Origin: Ramazzottius varieornatus
Lineage: Eukaryota > Tardigrada > Eutardigrada > Parachela > Ramazzottiidae
Assembly: GCA_001949185.1 (NCBI GenBank)
Contig: BDGG01000003.1
Coordinates: 1,165,419 to 1,211,371 of the forward strand
Reading direction: 5' to 3'
Length of the DNA stretch: 45,953 nt
Position numbers and translations under genes: made by a program. A model generated the notes under the pieces. It saw only the letters and a program-made list of their open reading frames with translations, was not told the DNA's origin and ran no database searches. Of this stretch, positions 30,854 to 44,419 are shown piece after piece. Position 1 is the stretch's first letter; every line of letters begins with the position of its first letter.

Positions 30854-33800
30854 TCAGTCTATTCTGACAGTAGAAAAGATACTATCGGTCTGCTTTCTAA
30901 CTTGAACAAAACTTTTCAGCTGCTGAAACCGCTTTGGTTCACAGCTGTTTCCATGATGCCTCAAAACTTCGAGTAAAACTTCAAGGACTGGCACCGACCT
31001 CCCCAAGTCCGCATGAGCAAACAGAGTATCAAGAATATCTAGAGCTAACTTTACAGCTTGAGGAAATTGCCTAGATTTCTGGAAACAAAGGAGAGTCGAC
31101 ATCAAGTCCGTCAAAATACTGCTCGAGATGTCATCAATCTCTTGAAAGAAGTTCGGATCGGGTCCGTAGAGACGGTCGTTGGAGTCAATGCCATCGATAT
31201 GGTACAGGTAATCTTCCTGGAGAGCCGCCGACAGGAAAGCCAGGAGCTGAACCTGAAACAACATGAATCAAACATCGACTTCCGGTTTAGGTGATGGACA
31301 GGCAACCAACTTGTAGATTTCTTCTGACGGTATCTTCGCAGCTGGATAAAGTGTTGATCACACCCCGCATTAGGTAGAGTATTCCCTGCTCAGGTGGGTC
31401 GGGGACCACGAGCAGTAGACTCAGAAGCTGGCTTCCGAACTCCCCAGCGATCCTTGATGCAGGTCTCAGTTTAGTCGCGTAGACTTCCAGCTCGTTCTTC
31501 GTGGCGTTGAAGAGCTGAATGGCGGCTTTGATCATGGCGTCGGCCTGACTAAGGCAGTTATTACACAGGGCAACCTAAAATAAGGAGCCGATATCAACGA
31601 ACCAGTATGGATGCACGGCTGTCAAGTCATTCAAGATCGTCTTCGCAGACCTGCATACAGCGACCTGAAAGGCCCTGTGATAAGTTAGTATGCAGGCGAG
31701 TGAGGTATGAATATGCGGGATGTTCGCCCACCTGCATACACCCAGCCCAACAACCCTAAAATGTATGACTACGCAGGTGGGTGAAAACGCGGAATATCGT
31801 GTCTACCGATCGCCCAAATTCCGTAGGAGCACGGCCTTAATTTTTACTTCTTATTCTGGTGGTGTGTTTTGAACCGGCATACCTGGGCCGATTCGAGGTA
31901 GAGGTTCAGCTGCGACGGTACGTCCGACAGGGAAGGAATGGTGATGAAGTTGAAGGCGATACAGGCGCGGACGAAGGAAGCTGTCTTCCGGGTGTGGTGT
32001 CCATGTTGGATCCGGTGGACCGACATGGCTAAATGATTGACAGCTCTGACGAGGTACTCGGCCACATCATCCAAGTTAGAGAATGTCGAGCGACATTCGG
32101 CGTAAAAGTTGAGCTGTTGTTCGAAGTCGAGTCCGAAGTCCACCTTGCGAAGAAATCCGCGGATCACTTCTGTAAAATGACGTAGGAAGTTGATCAACGT
32201 GTGTTGAGCTTCGTTCAGTGGAATTAATCCAATGGAACAACGAAATAATCACTGGAGGATCAAGTCTAAAAAAGACATTTGTGTTGAAAATTCTTCGCGT
32301 TGGACTTTTGCGTCAGTTTCCACAAAAAGATAGAAAATAATGAATTTATTGAAAAGAATAACTAAATTTTTCTGGACTCTGTGAGAAAAGTAACAAACTG
32401 AAGAAGAACATTTACCGGCGGCATTTCGTTTCTCGTCCTGGCTGGAAAGCGACGTAATGCTATCGTGCAATATTTTACTGGCAAACAGCACCCCATCGAC
32501 AACAACAACATCCATGTTGTCATCTCTCTCATACTTCCCGAATGCTTCCAGCAACACCTTGGCCGCTTTCAGCCTAACTTCGTCCTGCTGGAGCATGTCC
32601 ATGAAGGGCATAAACTTGTCCATGCTCAATAGCACTACGAAGCTCCGCAAATGTCGGACTATCCTTTCGAGGATGCGAAGTAGAGCGGAAGGGCAGTTAT
32701 GGTATGCGCGGTCGGGAGTGAGGTGGTCGATGATGTCGGCCAAGATGCGGTTGACTTCTTTCGCCGTGAAGAACTTGGCGGCGTACTCTGTCCACACTTC
32801 AACGGCGGAAATGTAGCGGGTGGAGTTCTTTTGAGCGATGATGAGAGGGAAAATTTCGTTGAGGACTTTCTTCCGCTCTTTTTGGTCGTTGTCGCCATTC
32901 AGCAGACACAAACCTGCGTACAAACAATTATTCTACAAACTGGACACAAACTTCGTTCGGCTGCTTTCTTTCATTATCGAAAAGAACCCACCGACTTCCG
33001 GCAAGTCTCTTTCAGAATTCGTACTAACGGATTCTGTCCACAAACACTGTACACTAATTTTTCGGTATATGTTTATACAATCGAGAAAATGAAATTTGTT
33101 TTTTCCAATTTCCCAATCTTCAGATGAAACAGAAAACGTTCGTTTACCGAAATTTCTGCACAACATGTAGGTAGGAAAGAACTCCTGAATGTTTTGCTGG
33201 ATCAGCCCGCATATCCTAATAGGGTTCTTTGTCACAAGCAGCGGGTCGAAGCTCGTCAGGGCGCAGTTCAACAACAAGCCTTTACAGTTCCGACTCTTGT
33301 CCGCAAGACTGAAAACCGTCTCCAACCCTTGCTCGCCCATTTCTTTCCCGTAACTTTCGGTTATCCACTCCAGTGCTGGCTGATGTAACAGCCAGTACGA
33401 AGAAACGTCGAACTTCTCGGCTTTGGTGCTTCTTTCCAACACTTCCGGTCTAACCTGAAATAAAAATAAACCACCAAAAATTTATAAAGATATCCTAAAA
33501 TGATTTTCCAAACATGTGTTTGATGGAGACGGTACCTGGGCTGTAAGGTTAGCGAAGTCTTCCAGCAAGAATCCCAACTGGTGAGTCATTTCCGGTGCCA
33601 GCTGCCCGATCATTCTCGCAAGGTAGCACCTCACATACGAAGCGACCAGATGGTCTCCAATGCCTCTGATCATCTTGACAAACCTCTGTATCATTTCCCC
33701 ATCCGCTGCTCTCGGTTCGACAAACCTGACACATCTCATCAGTGAGATCTCGATGTAGATCCGGGGAAGGAGTTCGCGGACGGAAGCCACTTTGAAAAAC

Positions 33801-34791
33801 CAGTTGCGACAGGTCTCTTTGGCGAACTCCAGGTTCTGGTTGTCGTTGTGCCCGCTTTCAGCTTTTTCTTGAATCCTGTCGTGGACAAGTTGACCGAAGG
33901 TTTCCAAGACTTCGGTAATCAGGACGAACTTGCTCGGGTAGAAGCTGAGCGGCGCTGTGTCCGACAGCAGCTTGGCGAGCTGTATGGCGATCTTCAGCGC
34001 TGTAACGCGTTGATCGTCTCTCCAGGCGGCTTGTAGCTTGTGATGAAGTTGGTCTAGCCGAGCGATGTATTCTTGCTGCGTGAGGTTGAGGACTTCTTTA
34101 ACGGTTCCGACCTCGACATTGTCCAGTTGTTCCAATGATTCCAATCTAGACTGAAAAACAAACCGGAAAGTTCATGCAACAACCAAATAAAGCATAAGCT
34201 GTTCAATCAAACGCTCAATGCACATTATAGGTTGATTGGCTGACACCAAACATCAGCTTGATTGAAAAACAAACAGGCGCGATTTGATTGACTGGCGCTG
34301 AATTTTCAAACCTGGATTTTGCCCGCGACGGAAGCGCTTCTCGCCGTCACGATTGGAGCAACCTTCTCCTCACCGGGAAGAAAGCTGGAACTGAATGTCA
34401 TCTTCTCCGTGGTTGTGTACTGCGTGAGGATAGCTTCTTTCTTAATGTTCCAGGGGCCCACGAGTTCTTCTTTAGTCAACATGCCGTCGATTTTCCGGAG
34501 AGGTGTTTTGAACGATGGAGGCATACTTGGATACTCTGCAGTGTCCGCCATAGCCAAAAGAGGATCGACGAAGGTGGCTGTCTTCTTCGTCACAGTCTGC
34601 GGAGTAGTCTGATCGGGCTTTGGTGCAGTAGAAGGCTTGGAGGTCGTTCCATTCGTAGTGACGCCTGTTGCTTTCGGTGTAGAAGCCAGAGGATGTGTCC
34701 GGGCTGGTGTCCTTTGCAATCCATGTTCTCGAGCTTCGCGGACATAGTTCCGTGGCTTGGGGTACCATTTAAATACGAGTTCATCGTCCAT
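30854..34791 (-). CDS. VPS35L: VPS35L, Retriever/Commander complex subunit
   Basis: Seven exons in phase: 34791-34312, 34150-33536, 33454-33148, 32913-32416, 32208-31883, 31574-31311 and 31252-30854, giving 962 residues, the length of the vertebrate protein (963). VPS35L (C16orf62) is the HEAT-repeat scaffold of Retriever, which with CCC proteins returns cargo such as integrins from endosomes to the cell surface. The N-terminus is WYPKPRNYVREAREHG with a Thr/Pro-rich linker. The core has the helical repeats LLPRIYIEISLMRCVRF, AEVWTEYAAKFFTAKEVN-like and TPDRAYHNCPSALLRI. The family phrases DFGLDFEQQLNFYAECRS, HTRKTASFVRACIAF and YLYHIDGIDSNDRLYGPD follow. The junction between exons 4 and 5 has a weak acceptor (ACTGAACGAAG) and is the least certain. 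Confidence 0.94.
31640..31815. repeat. Hairpin-rich insertion in VPS35L intron 5
   Basis: The intron between exons 5 and 6 (31575-31882, 308 bases) holds two nested inverted pairs: CCTGCATAC (about 31650) against GTATGCAGG (about 31690), and CGCCCACCTGCATAC (about 31725) against GCAGGTGGGTG (about 31773). The whole segment could fold into a branched hairpin. A small MITE remnant is the simplest explanation; I see no clear target duplication. Confidence 0.55.
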
Positions 34792-37205
<2,414 letters not shown>

Positions 37206-37703
37206 TAGGGCATCTGTTTCTATAAATTTTGTTCTTTCTCCCACCTTCGCCTACTTTTGAACCCATCGTTTTCTGGAAGCAACAGTTTCCTCCTCTTTTA
37301 CTGGAGTTTCTGGATGGGGAGATAGGCTGAGAACAGGAAGTTGGTGGAAATTATGCTGACAACGTTTTCTGGCAATTCGGCAACCAAGACGACGTTCCCG
37401 AAATCCAACACCCAAGAAATTTAATCGAAGGTTCGTGCGGCCGAAGGTTCAATAACAGCTTGAGAGTAATCTAAAGGGGCAGGGGAAGTTATCGAAAAAT
37501 GCAACAACAAGAGATGAGAGCCACAAAGCCACTTCCTTCGTAATCACGATTTCATAAAAGACTGCAAAATTTTATTAAAGAACACGCATCATTCTGACAA
37601 GACGGAAAAGCTATCGGCATTCTTAGAAAACTATCCAGAAGCTAGCGCCACAGCCGAAAGTTTTTCAGGCTCTAGCAAGAAAGACACGTTCCGCTGAAGA
37701 TAT
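37206..37703. other. Convergent intergenic region PSMA7/NTF2
   Basis: About 500 bases between the stop codons of two convergent genes. It should hold both 3' untranslated regions. I see no open frame or repeat of note. Confidence 0.5.
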
Positions 37704-38387
37704 TCACCCGACGTTATGAATAGCCATCCGGAATATGTGGTTGGTGATGAAGAAATTGTTGTTGGTCGCCCTCAGTACGAACGTCTCCGAGTAAGAATGC
37801 ACAGGATCTTCGTCAGTCTGAGAAGAGAAACATGAAACGAACAGCGAAATGTCGGCCGAATTACAGAGGTGTGTTTCACCATTGCAAAACATTGACAGAA
37901 TAATGCACTATCCAATCGAAACGATATAAACGAAGTACAATCAAGCCAATCAACAATCAAATACCCACTTTGACCATTCCCATCACGCCAACCAGGACAC
38001 CGTCGGAGAGAGGCTGACAGTCGACTGTCGTGATGCTTCTTTGGATCTTTTGGAAAGATAGTTTCTGGAGGGCATACGGATCTTTCCAAACAGGCGGAAG
38101 AGAGAGACGAAAAACGTACACTTACCTGAAGGCAAGCCCTGATGGCTTCGACGCCGGATGCCTTGCTATTCTCGTACGTTTGAAAGCACTGTTCGTTCTG
38201 AAACAGATACATCGGCAGTTGAAGAAATTTTCTCATCAGGTAGTGCCCTCATAGCGTTACTGCTCACCAAGAAAAGGGGGATGAGATTGTTGGCGCGCGA
38301 TTCCGCATTGGCATTGTCGAAAAGATTGTAGAAGTGCTGAACGAAGGCACCGCCGATCTCCTCGAACTGGACTCGAAAATCAGCCAT
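37704..38387 (-). CDS. NUTF2: Nuclear transport factor 2 (NTF2)
   Basis: Four exons, all phase 0: 38387-38268, 38197-38126, 38064-37969 and 37817-37704, giving 133 residues (vertebrate 127). NTF2 is a small homodimer that carries Ran-GDP back into the nucleus by binding FG repeats of the pore. Family marks are FEEIGGAFVQHFYNLFDN at the N-terminus, GVEAIRACLQKLSFQKIQ in the middle, DCQPLSDGVLVGVMGMVK, then DEDPVHSYSETFVLRATN and the closing NHIFRMAIHNVG. The segment from about residue 30 to 50 (SRANNLIPLFLNEQCFQTYE) is more divergent than usual, including the region that corresponds to TWEGQ in other species. Confidence 0.93.
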
Positions 38388-38554
38388 GATCGAACACCTT
38401 CCCCACAGAGACCCGAAGGTACAATGTGAAGCCTCCCCGAACACGTTCCAGCGAAGAGGATAGAAGAGGATCTGGATGGACTTCGGCGAAGAGTTGGAAA
38501 TCTTGATGAACAAAAATGGGTATTTTTCAGAATCAAGAATCAAATCTTTGTAGG

Positions 38555-38844
38555 CAGCGGTGGACCGGTGGACCGTGGATTTACTCAGCCTAATATACAA
38601 AATCACGGGTCTGTCACGTACGACCCACCAAGAACCGCTGCAAACAGGGTCTCCGTCGTAAGGGAGCAAACCCTACCTCGACTGAACAGGAGACCCAATG
38701 TTCGAACAACATTCGGAACAGCATTCTTCATATGGAAAATATTGATTAGATTGCCGTTTCAAAGTTGGGCTGCACTTGATGTTGCGAAACCGTTCCGTGT
38801 TTTGGATGATTCACTGAGTAGAGTAAATCACCTGTGCATCGCTG
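38555..38844 (+). mobile_element. 290-base hAT-type MITE, uninterrupted
   Basis: This element is flanked by an exact 8-base duplication, TTTGTAGG (38547-38554 and 38845-38852). Its termini are CAGCGGTGGAC and the complement of CAGCGATGCAC, with an inner GATTTACTCAG on both sides. It is the empty version of the family member that is split at 17018-22573: GTTCGAACAACATTCGGAAC matches GCTCGAACGACATTCAGAAC there. It sits about 160 bases upstream of the NTF2 start codon (minus strand), so it may lie in the NTF2 promoter. It has no coding capacity. Confidence 0.88.
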
Positions 38845-38861
38845 TTTGTAGGGCCGTGCAG

Positions 38862-39274
38862 TCGAGCCCTGCAGCAGTAGCTGAAACAAGTGCTGCTTCT
38901 GCAGTGCATCCGGTTCCCAGAAACTGTCACTGCACTGCATCTGCATTTTTCTGCTGTTTTTCTGCACTGCATGTAGATATTCAGAGTTTCTGCCTGCCAG
39001 CGGAAATACATGTCGAACACATCGTAAACGTCACTGTTTTACGAAGATTTAACCGAAAAACGGTAGAATCCAGCCAGAAAATGCAGAAAAAGCTGATTTT
39101 ACCACCGGTACTGTTTTAGGGCAACAAAAGTATACTGCGACGAACGGTGCTCGTTTTTTCAAAACTGCAGCTGCACTGCAACTGCACTTTCTCACCACTT
39201 CGGTGACTACAACCGCACTGCATTGCAGTAAAATGCAGTGCAGTGCGAAACGTGCTGCATGTTGCAGGGCTCTA
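38862..39274 (+). mobile_element. 413-base MITE rich in TGCAGTGCAG, target duplication CCGTGCAG
   Basis: Its termini are TCGAGCCCTGCA and the complement of TAGAGCCCTGCA, flanked by an exact CCGTGCAG (38854-38861 and 39275-39282). Subterminal CTGCACTGCA/TGCAGTGCAG words occur more than ten times and could be transposase-binding repeats. It follows the previous MITE after a single base beyond that element's target duplication, so the two sit back to back. The 8-base duplication suggests hAT, but the terminus differs from the neighbour, so it is a distinct family. Confidence 0.85.
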
Positions 39275-39282
39275 CCGTGCAG

Positions 39283-39899
39283 TATTCGTCAATCGTTACG
39301 TAAACTTCTACTGACGTACTTCTGACACCAAAGCCGGTTTAGCTTGGCCTGATGACCCTGATCTAAAACCAGATGCTCAATCAAATCTGAACGGAAATCA
39401 AGTGGAATCTGAGTTTATTTAAAATATCAAGTCACTAGGTTTCTGGTGCGATTTGCTCAGATCATCATCACTTAGCATTTTTGGCAAGCCATTCGGAAGG
39501 TCGGTAAAAATTTGCTTGGCGAACACTGAGGCAGTATTTTGTAATTTATACCCAGACCTTCGTGACGCCGGGAAGCTGTCGGATCACCCCTGTTTCCGAA
39601 ACTGCAGGTCTCAAACTCACCACCTGACTTGACCAAAGTCCGCAGTTTTCGGCGGTTCAGTCCTCGCCCCTGCGGGGTGGTCGTTTTCAGTTCGTTCTTT
39701 TGGACTTCCTACCTCTGGAGCTCCGAGTTCTGGTGAAACTCAATCGGAAGTTCAAACGTCTTTAGGGTGATCCCGACAAGTTGGGCGGATTTTGAGTTTG
39801 AATAAAGAAATGAGCAGTGCTCTCACTTCTTCGAAGAGTCCGTGAAACCTCGGATATACGACGCGCGCAACTCAGTCCTGACACTTAGGAAATGGAGGC
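39283..39899. other. Intergenic, nothing recognised
   Basis: About 600 bases upstream of the F-box-like gene. No open frame of note, no repeat with clean ends and no obvious promoter element. Confidence 0.4.
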
Positions 39900-40713
39900 A
39901 TGAAGTGGACAGTAGAGGACGATAAGCAGTTGACGGCTGCATGCTCATCGACAGCAACCAACCATCTTCCAGATGGCATGCTTCTGGGTGTCTTTGAACA
40001 TCTCGATGCCTACAGTCGCCTTCGTAAGAAACTGTAAGTGGTTAGTCTTCCGTCTCATGCCTTGAAAACACGCTTTGAGATTCCGTACCCTATTTTTGCA
40101 GAGTGCGAAAAATGGAATCCGTTGCTGGACTCAAAACAGCTGACGACCAAGGACGCTTCCTGAACGCCGAATACATTTTCGCAGAGAACGATTCCCTAGG
40201 GAAGCTGAAAGAACTGTCGGATACTTTCCAGGTTTCGGATGAAAACGTGGAGAAACTCTGGGAGGAAATGTAGGTTGTAGTTATTACTGCAGGTTGCTAC
40301 CTGTATCAGCAGTTCCACGGCGCCGATGGCGCACTTGCGGTCTGCGACAGCATTCACGAGACTCTCTTCACACTGGGTACCTCGAGTCCTCGACTTTGAC
40401 AAACACCTCCGGGATTGGAGAAACTTACGGTGAGGCAGTTGGTAATAGCATCTTGCTCGCTCTGCTTCTGGGCTCAAAGACCAAACGTGTTATGTTCTGT
40501 ACCAGTGCACTTCTGGAGCAACTGTTCGTGATCACTCCGAAATATCCGCTCCCTCGCATAATGTGGACCAACGAGCACGTGGAAGAGATAGTCCTCCGGG
40601 AGTGCCAGATAATTTTTCACCCTATCCTGCCGGAAGAAAATGCGAGAGGAACCGTAAGCAATCTGATCTTGCGTCCGCGAAGCATTGAGGCAGCCGGAGG
40701 TTCCACGATCTGA
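39900..40713 (+). CDS. Divergent F-box-like protein (model tentative)
   Basis: I can thread four exons in phase: 39900-40033, 40102-40231, 40293-40429 and 40506 onwards, each bounded by acceptable GT-AG sites and introns of 60-76 bases. The N-terminus reads NHLPDGMLLGVFEHLDAYSR and continues into LVRKMESVA, which fits the F-box pattern LPDxLLxxIFxxLD...LVCxxW that recruits substrates to SCF ubiquitin ligases. Later segments (WVPRVLDFDKHLRDWRNLR, LLEQLFVITPKYPLPRIMW) resemble irregular leucine-rich repeats. A good donor (AACC/GTAAGC at 40654) suggests another exon; the best candidate, DYQPDIAACEKCMEKPLV to a stop at 40880, is out of phase in my model. Either an exon boundary is wrong or the gene is decaying. 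Confidence 0.4.
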
Positions 40714-40880
40714 TGTGTGATGTCTGAGATGCCGCCGACTACCAACCGGACATTGCCGCGTGCGAGAAGTGCATGGAGAAACCACTGGTGAACTGTGAGG
40801 ACAAGCTTATAGCTGCAGTGGGAGACGCACAGTTGCTGATAGACTGGCGAAAGTCACTCTCAACGGTCCTCCAGGAATAA

Positions 40881-41472
40881 CCTTCCTTCATGTGCCCAAA
40901 AGTAAGGCCAAACGTTTAGTAACGCAGTGTGTTTCATGCACACAGGGACCCGATTTTCGCGATGGGGGTTGGGACTGATACCGGAGACCTGATTGCAGAC
41001 ACAACTTTTCTAAAATGGAGAAGTCATCCTTGTTACTGCTTATTAGTATCTGGTTGAAACTTGTGGCTGCTTAGTTGTGGAACCAATTGAGAGTACATGT
41101 CGTTTCTGAACAGAAGAAGCCAAATCTGTTTATAATGACACTTCGGAATAGCTCTCCCTCTCTTTATGTACCCGTATCTATGTGCTGCCACAGTACGTCC
41201 TGCTTCGATTCAAAGCCTAGCCTTACGCCTTTGTTAAGCGATGCAGGGAGCGAATGAGGAATGCAGATTTCTCATTCGCTTTCTGTTCTTGCTCCCATCC
41301 CCTTTTATAGCATATATTTTTCATCTTTACCGGTACGGTGGTTTCAGAGGTTATTGAATCCTTACTCCATGCAGTGCACGTTTTCTCTTGTGATGAGAGT
41401 TAGAATTACGAACAAACATATACTGTAAAAGTCTGTATGATACGCACGAAATTTAAGTAAGCTCATAGCAAC
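40881..41472. other. Intergenic with one small hairpin
   Basis: This lies between the F-box-like gene and the 3' end of the receptor. A perfect 10-base hairpin, AGCGAATGAG with CTCATTCGCT, lies at 41249-41280. I searched this stretch on the minus strand for kinase-homology or cyclase sequence that might extend the receptor and found none. Confidence 0.4.
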
Positions 41473-44419
41473 TCAAGAACGAAGTTTATCAAAGGCGGAA
41501 AACCCGCTGACCTTGGTGGGGTCTATCAACCGGTAGGCAGCAATACTCCGGAAGTAGTGGCTGGCTCTACGTTTCCTGGTATAAAGCACATCGGGGTCCA
41601 CGCGCCACCAGTAGCCCTCCAAAGCCTGTTTCGCGGCCTGGTATCTGCAATACGGTCTCTTACACTTCGATAATCCTGAAAATTTGTTAAGGCCACACTT
41701 TCCTCAGAGTAAGTTTTGAAGAAAAAGAAACTGCTGAATACCTGACAAAAATGACCGTTATACCAAGGCCCACCACCATCACAACAATCAGAGCTATGAG
41801 GGTGTACACAGTTTCTAGTTTGCGGCCACCTAACAAACCATAAGGTCAGCTGAAGAGCAGAAAGCCTTTGTTTCTGTTGTTCTGGCTGGTCTCTTACCAT
41901 TTTCAGGGATGCATCCCCCTGCCAGCATCGAGAAACCGCAAGGCGGCTCGTTGGCAGGTAAAGTGTGCTGACCGTGCCATATGGGTTTTGCAACTTGGCT
42001 CCAAGCGAAAGCCCCATTGTCGATTGTTGAGTACAGGAAGCTCTGTGATCACACGACCAGTCACAACAGGCAACCTTCTTGCTAACTTTATCGTCGCGAA
42101 AGATGCTTGAATGTTTTATGTCAGTGCCGCCATCTGTTCGTGGGTTACGTATGGGCTCACCTCGAAGGCGCCCTCTTCATTGTCAAAATACTGCACCGAT
42201 ATGGAAGGTTGACGGTCACCGTAACGATCAATCGTCACGGGACCTACTTCCGTTCTGTAAGTCCGGTCGACGAACTCAAGTGCCAGTTTTCTTCCGTTCG
42301 ATATGTCGAAGTCAGTATTACGAGACAGAGTTTCGTTCAAAACCTGCATGAAAGACCAAACGCTTTGCTGAATGTAGTCGACGGAGCTTGAAGTCAAGGT
42401 CATTCGATCATGTGTTATATCATATTGCTAAGAGGTAAGAACAATTACCAAAATATGTTTTGTGAACAAAAGGATTACGATACGTACTTGTCCCAGAATC
42501 TCTATGGCGGCATGAGTGGCTGTTAGTTGTGGCATTGGCTAAGAAATTAGGCATTTATCAGGCAATCAATAAAGCCTCAACTAGTGGGGACTTGGCCAAG
42601 TTTGAGATGGCCATCGGCTACCTCAGAGATAGTCAAAGTGACCTTTTGGCTATCAATTGCAGCCAAAGACAGCCAAGCCAATGGCTATCTCCGTTTGTGA
42701 GCGATAGCTAACAGGTCACTTCGGGTATGTCATAGTTTAATTTCGTTCGCCCTCAGCGTATGGCTTGACGATCAAATTACGCATGTGTCCTTGACACAAA
42801 TTGGAGCTAAAATTCATATTATTACCCGAAGGCTTTTCGTACCGGCTGGTCATGAAGATCTGTGTTGTTGAAGAAAGGATTTGTGCGGTACGAACTGATC
42901 CACTTCCGGGTTAGGATTTCCCTCTCGGATGTCTGATGGCGTTTTAAGTCGATCATGACGACGAAAAAAACACTGGCATATGCCTCGCGAACTGTCTATA
43001 TGGAGTAAAGACAAGTTGACAGTTAAACGGCAGGTTGACCTAGGTCCGCGCATTCAGGAATTCATGTTACGCGTACGGACCTCGTCACTTTCATCTCCGG
43101 ATTTCCATGTGAAGTTTCCGAAAATCTTGTGGTCGAATGGCTGTGTCGCGATATATACCTGATCATATTACAACATAATTGAATCAATTTAGATCTCCAG
43201 TCAGCTTGATACCATAGGCTACGCATTATCGGAATGACGCACATGTTCCCCGTTTGTCATGTTTTTCGAATGCGCCGCCAACTGTAATGTCAGTAACTGA
43301 GGATTAGATTGCATAATGTTAGATGGCTTGTCACGGGGATCCACCTACCAGCAGTTTCCGAAGTTGAGGAGGTTGAGCAAAAACCAGCATAACTGGAAAG
43401 GTCAGCAATTGATGGCGTAACCCGAGTCAGCGTTCAGACTCATATTTCATCCCCCAAAGCAAGGTTGTACTTACTGCGGCTCCGACGGGAAAATTCCTCG
43501 AGTAAGCCGTCAAAATTGAGCTCTCCGATTTTTGAAGAATAAGTTACGCTGGTTGCATGGACGTGCTTCAGCTTGAGCAAACTGAGAGTTTGGCGAGAGA
43601 CGAAGGAGTAATACACGACGGCGCTTTCGTCCGTGAAAACAAAAACTGATGTCCAGTTATTCATCTTGAGAAGCTGGTAAAAACTTTCACCGTAGTAGAG
43701 CGATGGATATTGGTTGGTGTTGATCCAAGTGGGGCTTTTATCTTTGTCTTTGATAATGACGTCCGAGCTTGTTCTAAAGACATTGCAACTTGGAACGACC
43801 ACTTACACTATTTTAGACTCTGCTAACACTCTTCAGCATCTACAAGTTCACTTACGTCGTTATTAGCAAGATATTCCAGCCGGCAGCCATCTGATTGAGG
43901 AACAGTGCTTCGATGCAACCTGCAACAATCGAAATACCAATTAGTACTCTGCTTACTTCCAGCTGCTTGTCCGAAAAGATTACTGCCACAATGTAGTTAC
44001 CAGAGTTGTGGTTTAATCTCTAAATTACCCGGTGTGATGATCACGACGGTGCCATTTGTACCGCTCGTCTTCGATTTCAACAAATACTCGTAGTAATATT
44101 CCGCTAGCATATTCTGGACATTGCCCTGTAGCAGTGCGCAGTCCTTTATTCGGTTATCGAACAGGAAAGTATGGTTGACGCCGAATTTCCGGTAGTAATT
44201 CATCCTCAACAACTCGACACCCGATTCAAAAGCAGGTCCAGCTAACGTTATCGACGACAAAGCAGCTGACCCCTGCAGCCCAGGAGAAACAATTTCGACC
44301 TGAGGCAGAGCTCTACGCTCTGATGTGATGCCCAAGACGAAGGAAAATCGCAGAGCGTGGCAGATGAATGTGACAGTCGAACACTTTGCGCCCACAGATT
44401 TAAAGACTGGCGCGATCAT
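41473..44419 (-). CDS. Natriuretic-peptide-type receptor with a short cytoplasmic tail
   Basis: Ten exons in phase: 44419-44029, 43919-43856, 43788-43475, 43392-43349, 42995-42843, 42538-42488, 42427-42161, 42042-41898, 41829-41742 and 41644-41473, giving 562 residues. Nearly all of it is an ANF-receptor (periplasmic-binding-like) ligand domain: LAGPAFESGVELLRMNYY, CIEALFLNQMAAGWNILLIT, YYGESFYQLLKMNNWTSVFV, VMIDLKRHQTSEREIL. It then has LPANEPPCGFSMLAGGCIPE and one membrane helix (TLIALIVVMVVGLGITVIFV, residues about 485-504). The tail opens with the juxtamembrane GYWWRVDPDVLY typical of receptor guanylyl cyclases, but a stop follows about 58 residues after the helix. The kinase-homology and cyclase domains are absent downstream. 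It would bind a peptide and act like clearance receptor NPR-C, or be a truncated cyclase. A GTCAGC at 41511 could be a weak donor to exons I cannot find. Confidence 0.85.
42636..42721. repeat. 86-base hairpin inside a receptor intron
   Basis: AAGTGACCTTTTGGCTATC at 42636 pairs with GATAGCTAACAGGTCACTT ending at 42721 (17 of 19 bases). It lies in the intron between exons 5 and 6 (42539-42842), which is longer than most in this gene. It is probably a tiny MITE remnant; no target duplication is clear. Confidence 0.5.

Noticed and set aside
32457-33127. Plus-strand frames of 119 and 142 codons
   Set aside because: They are antisense to VPS35L exon 4, which is supported by family similarity and phase.
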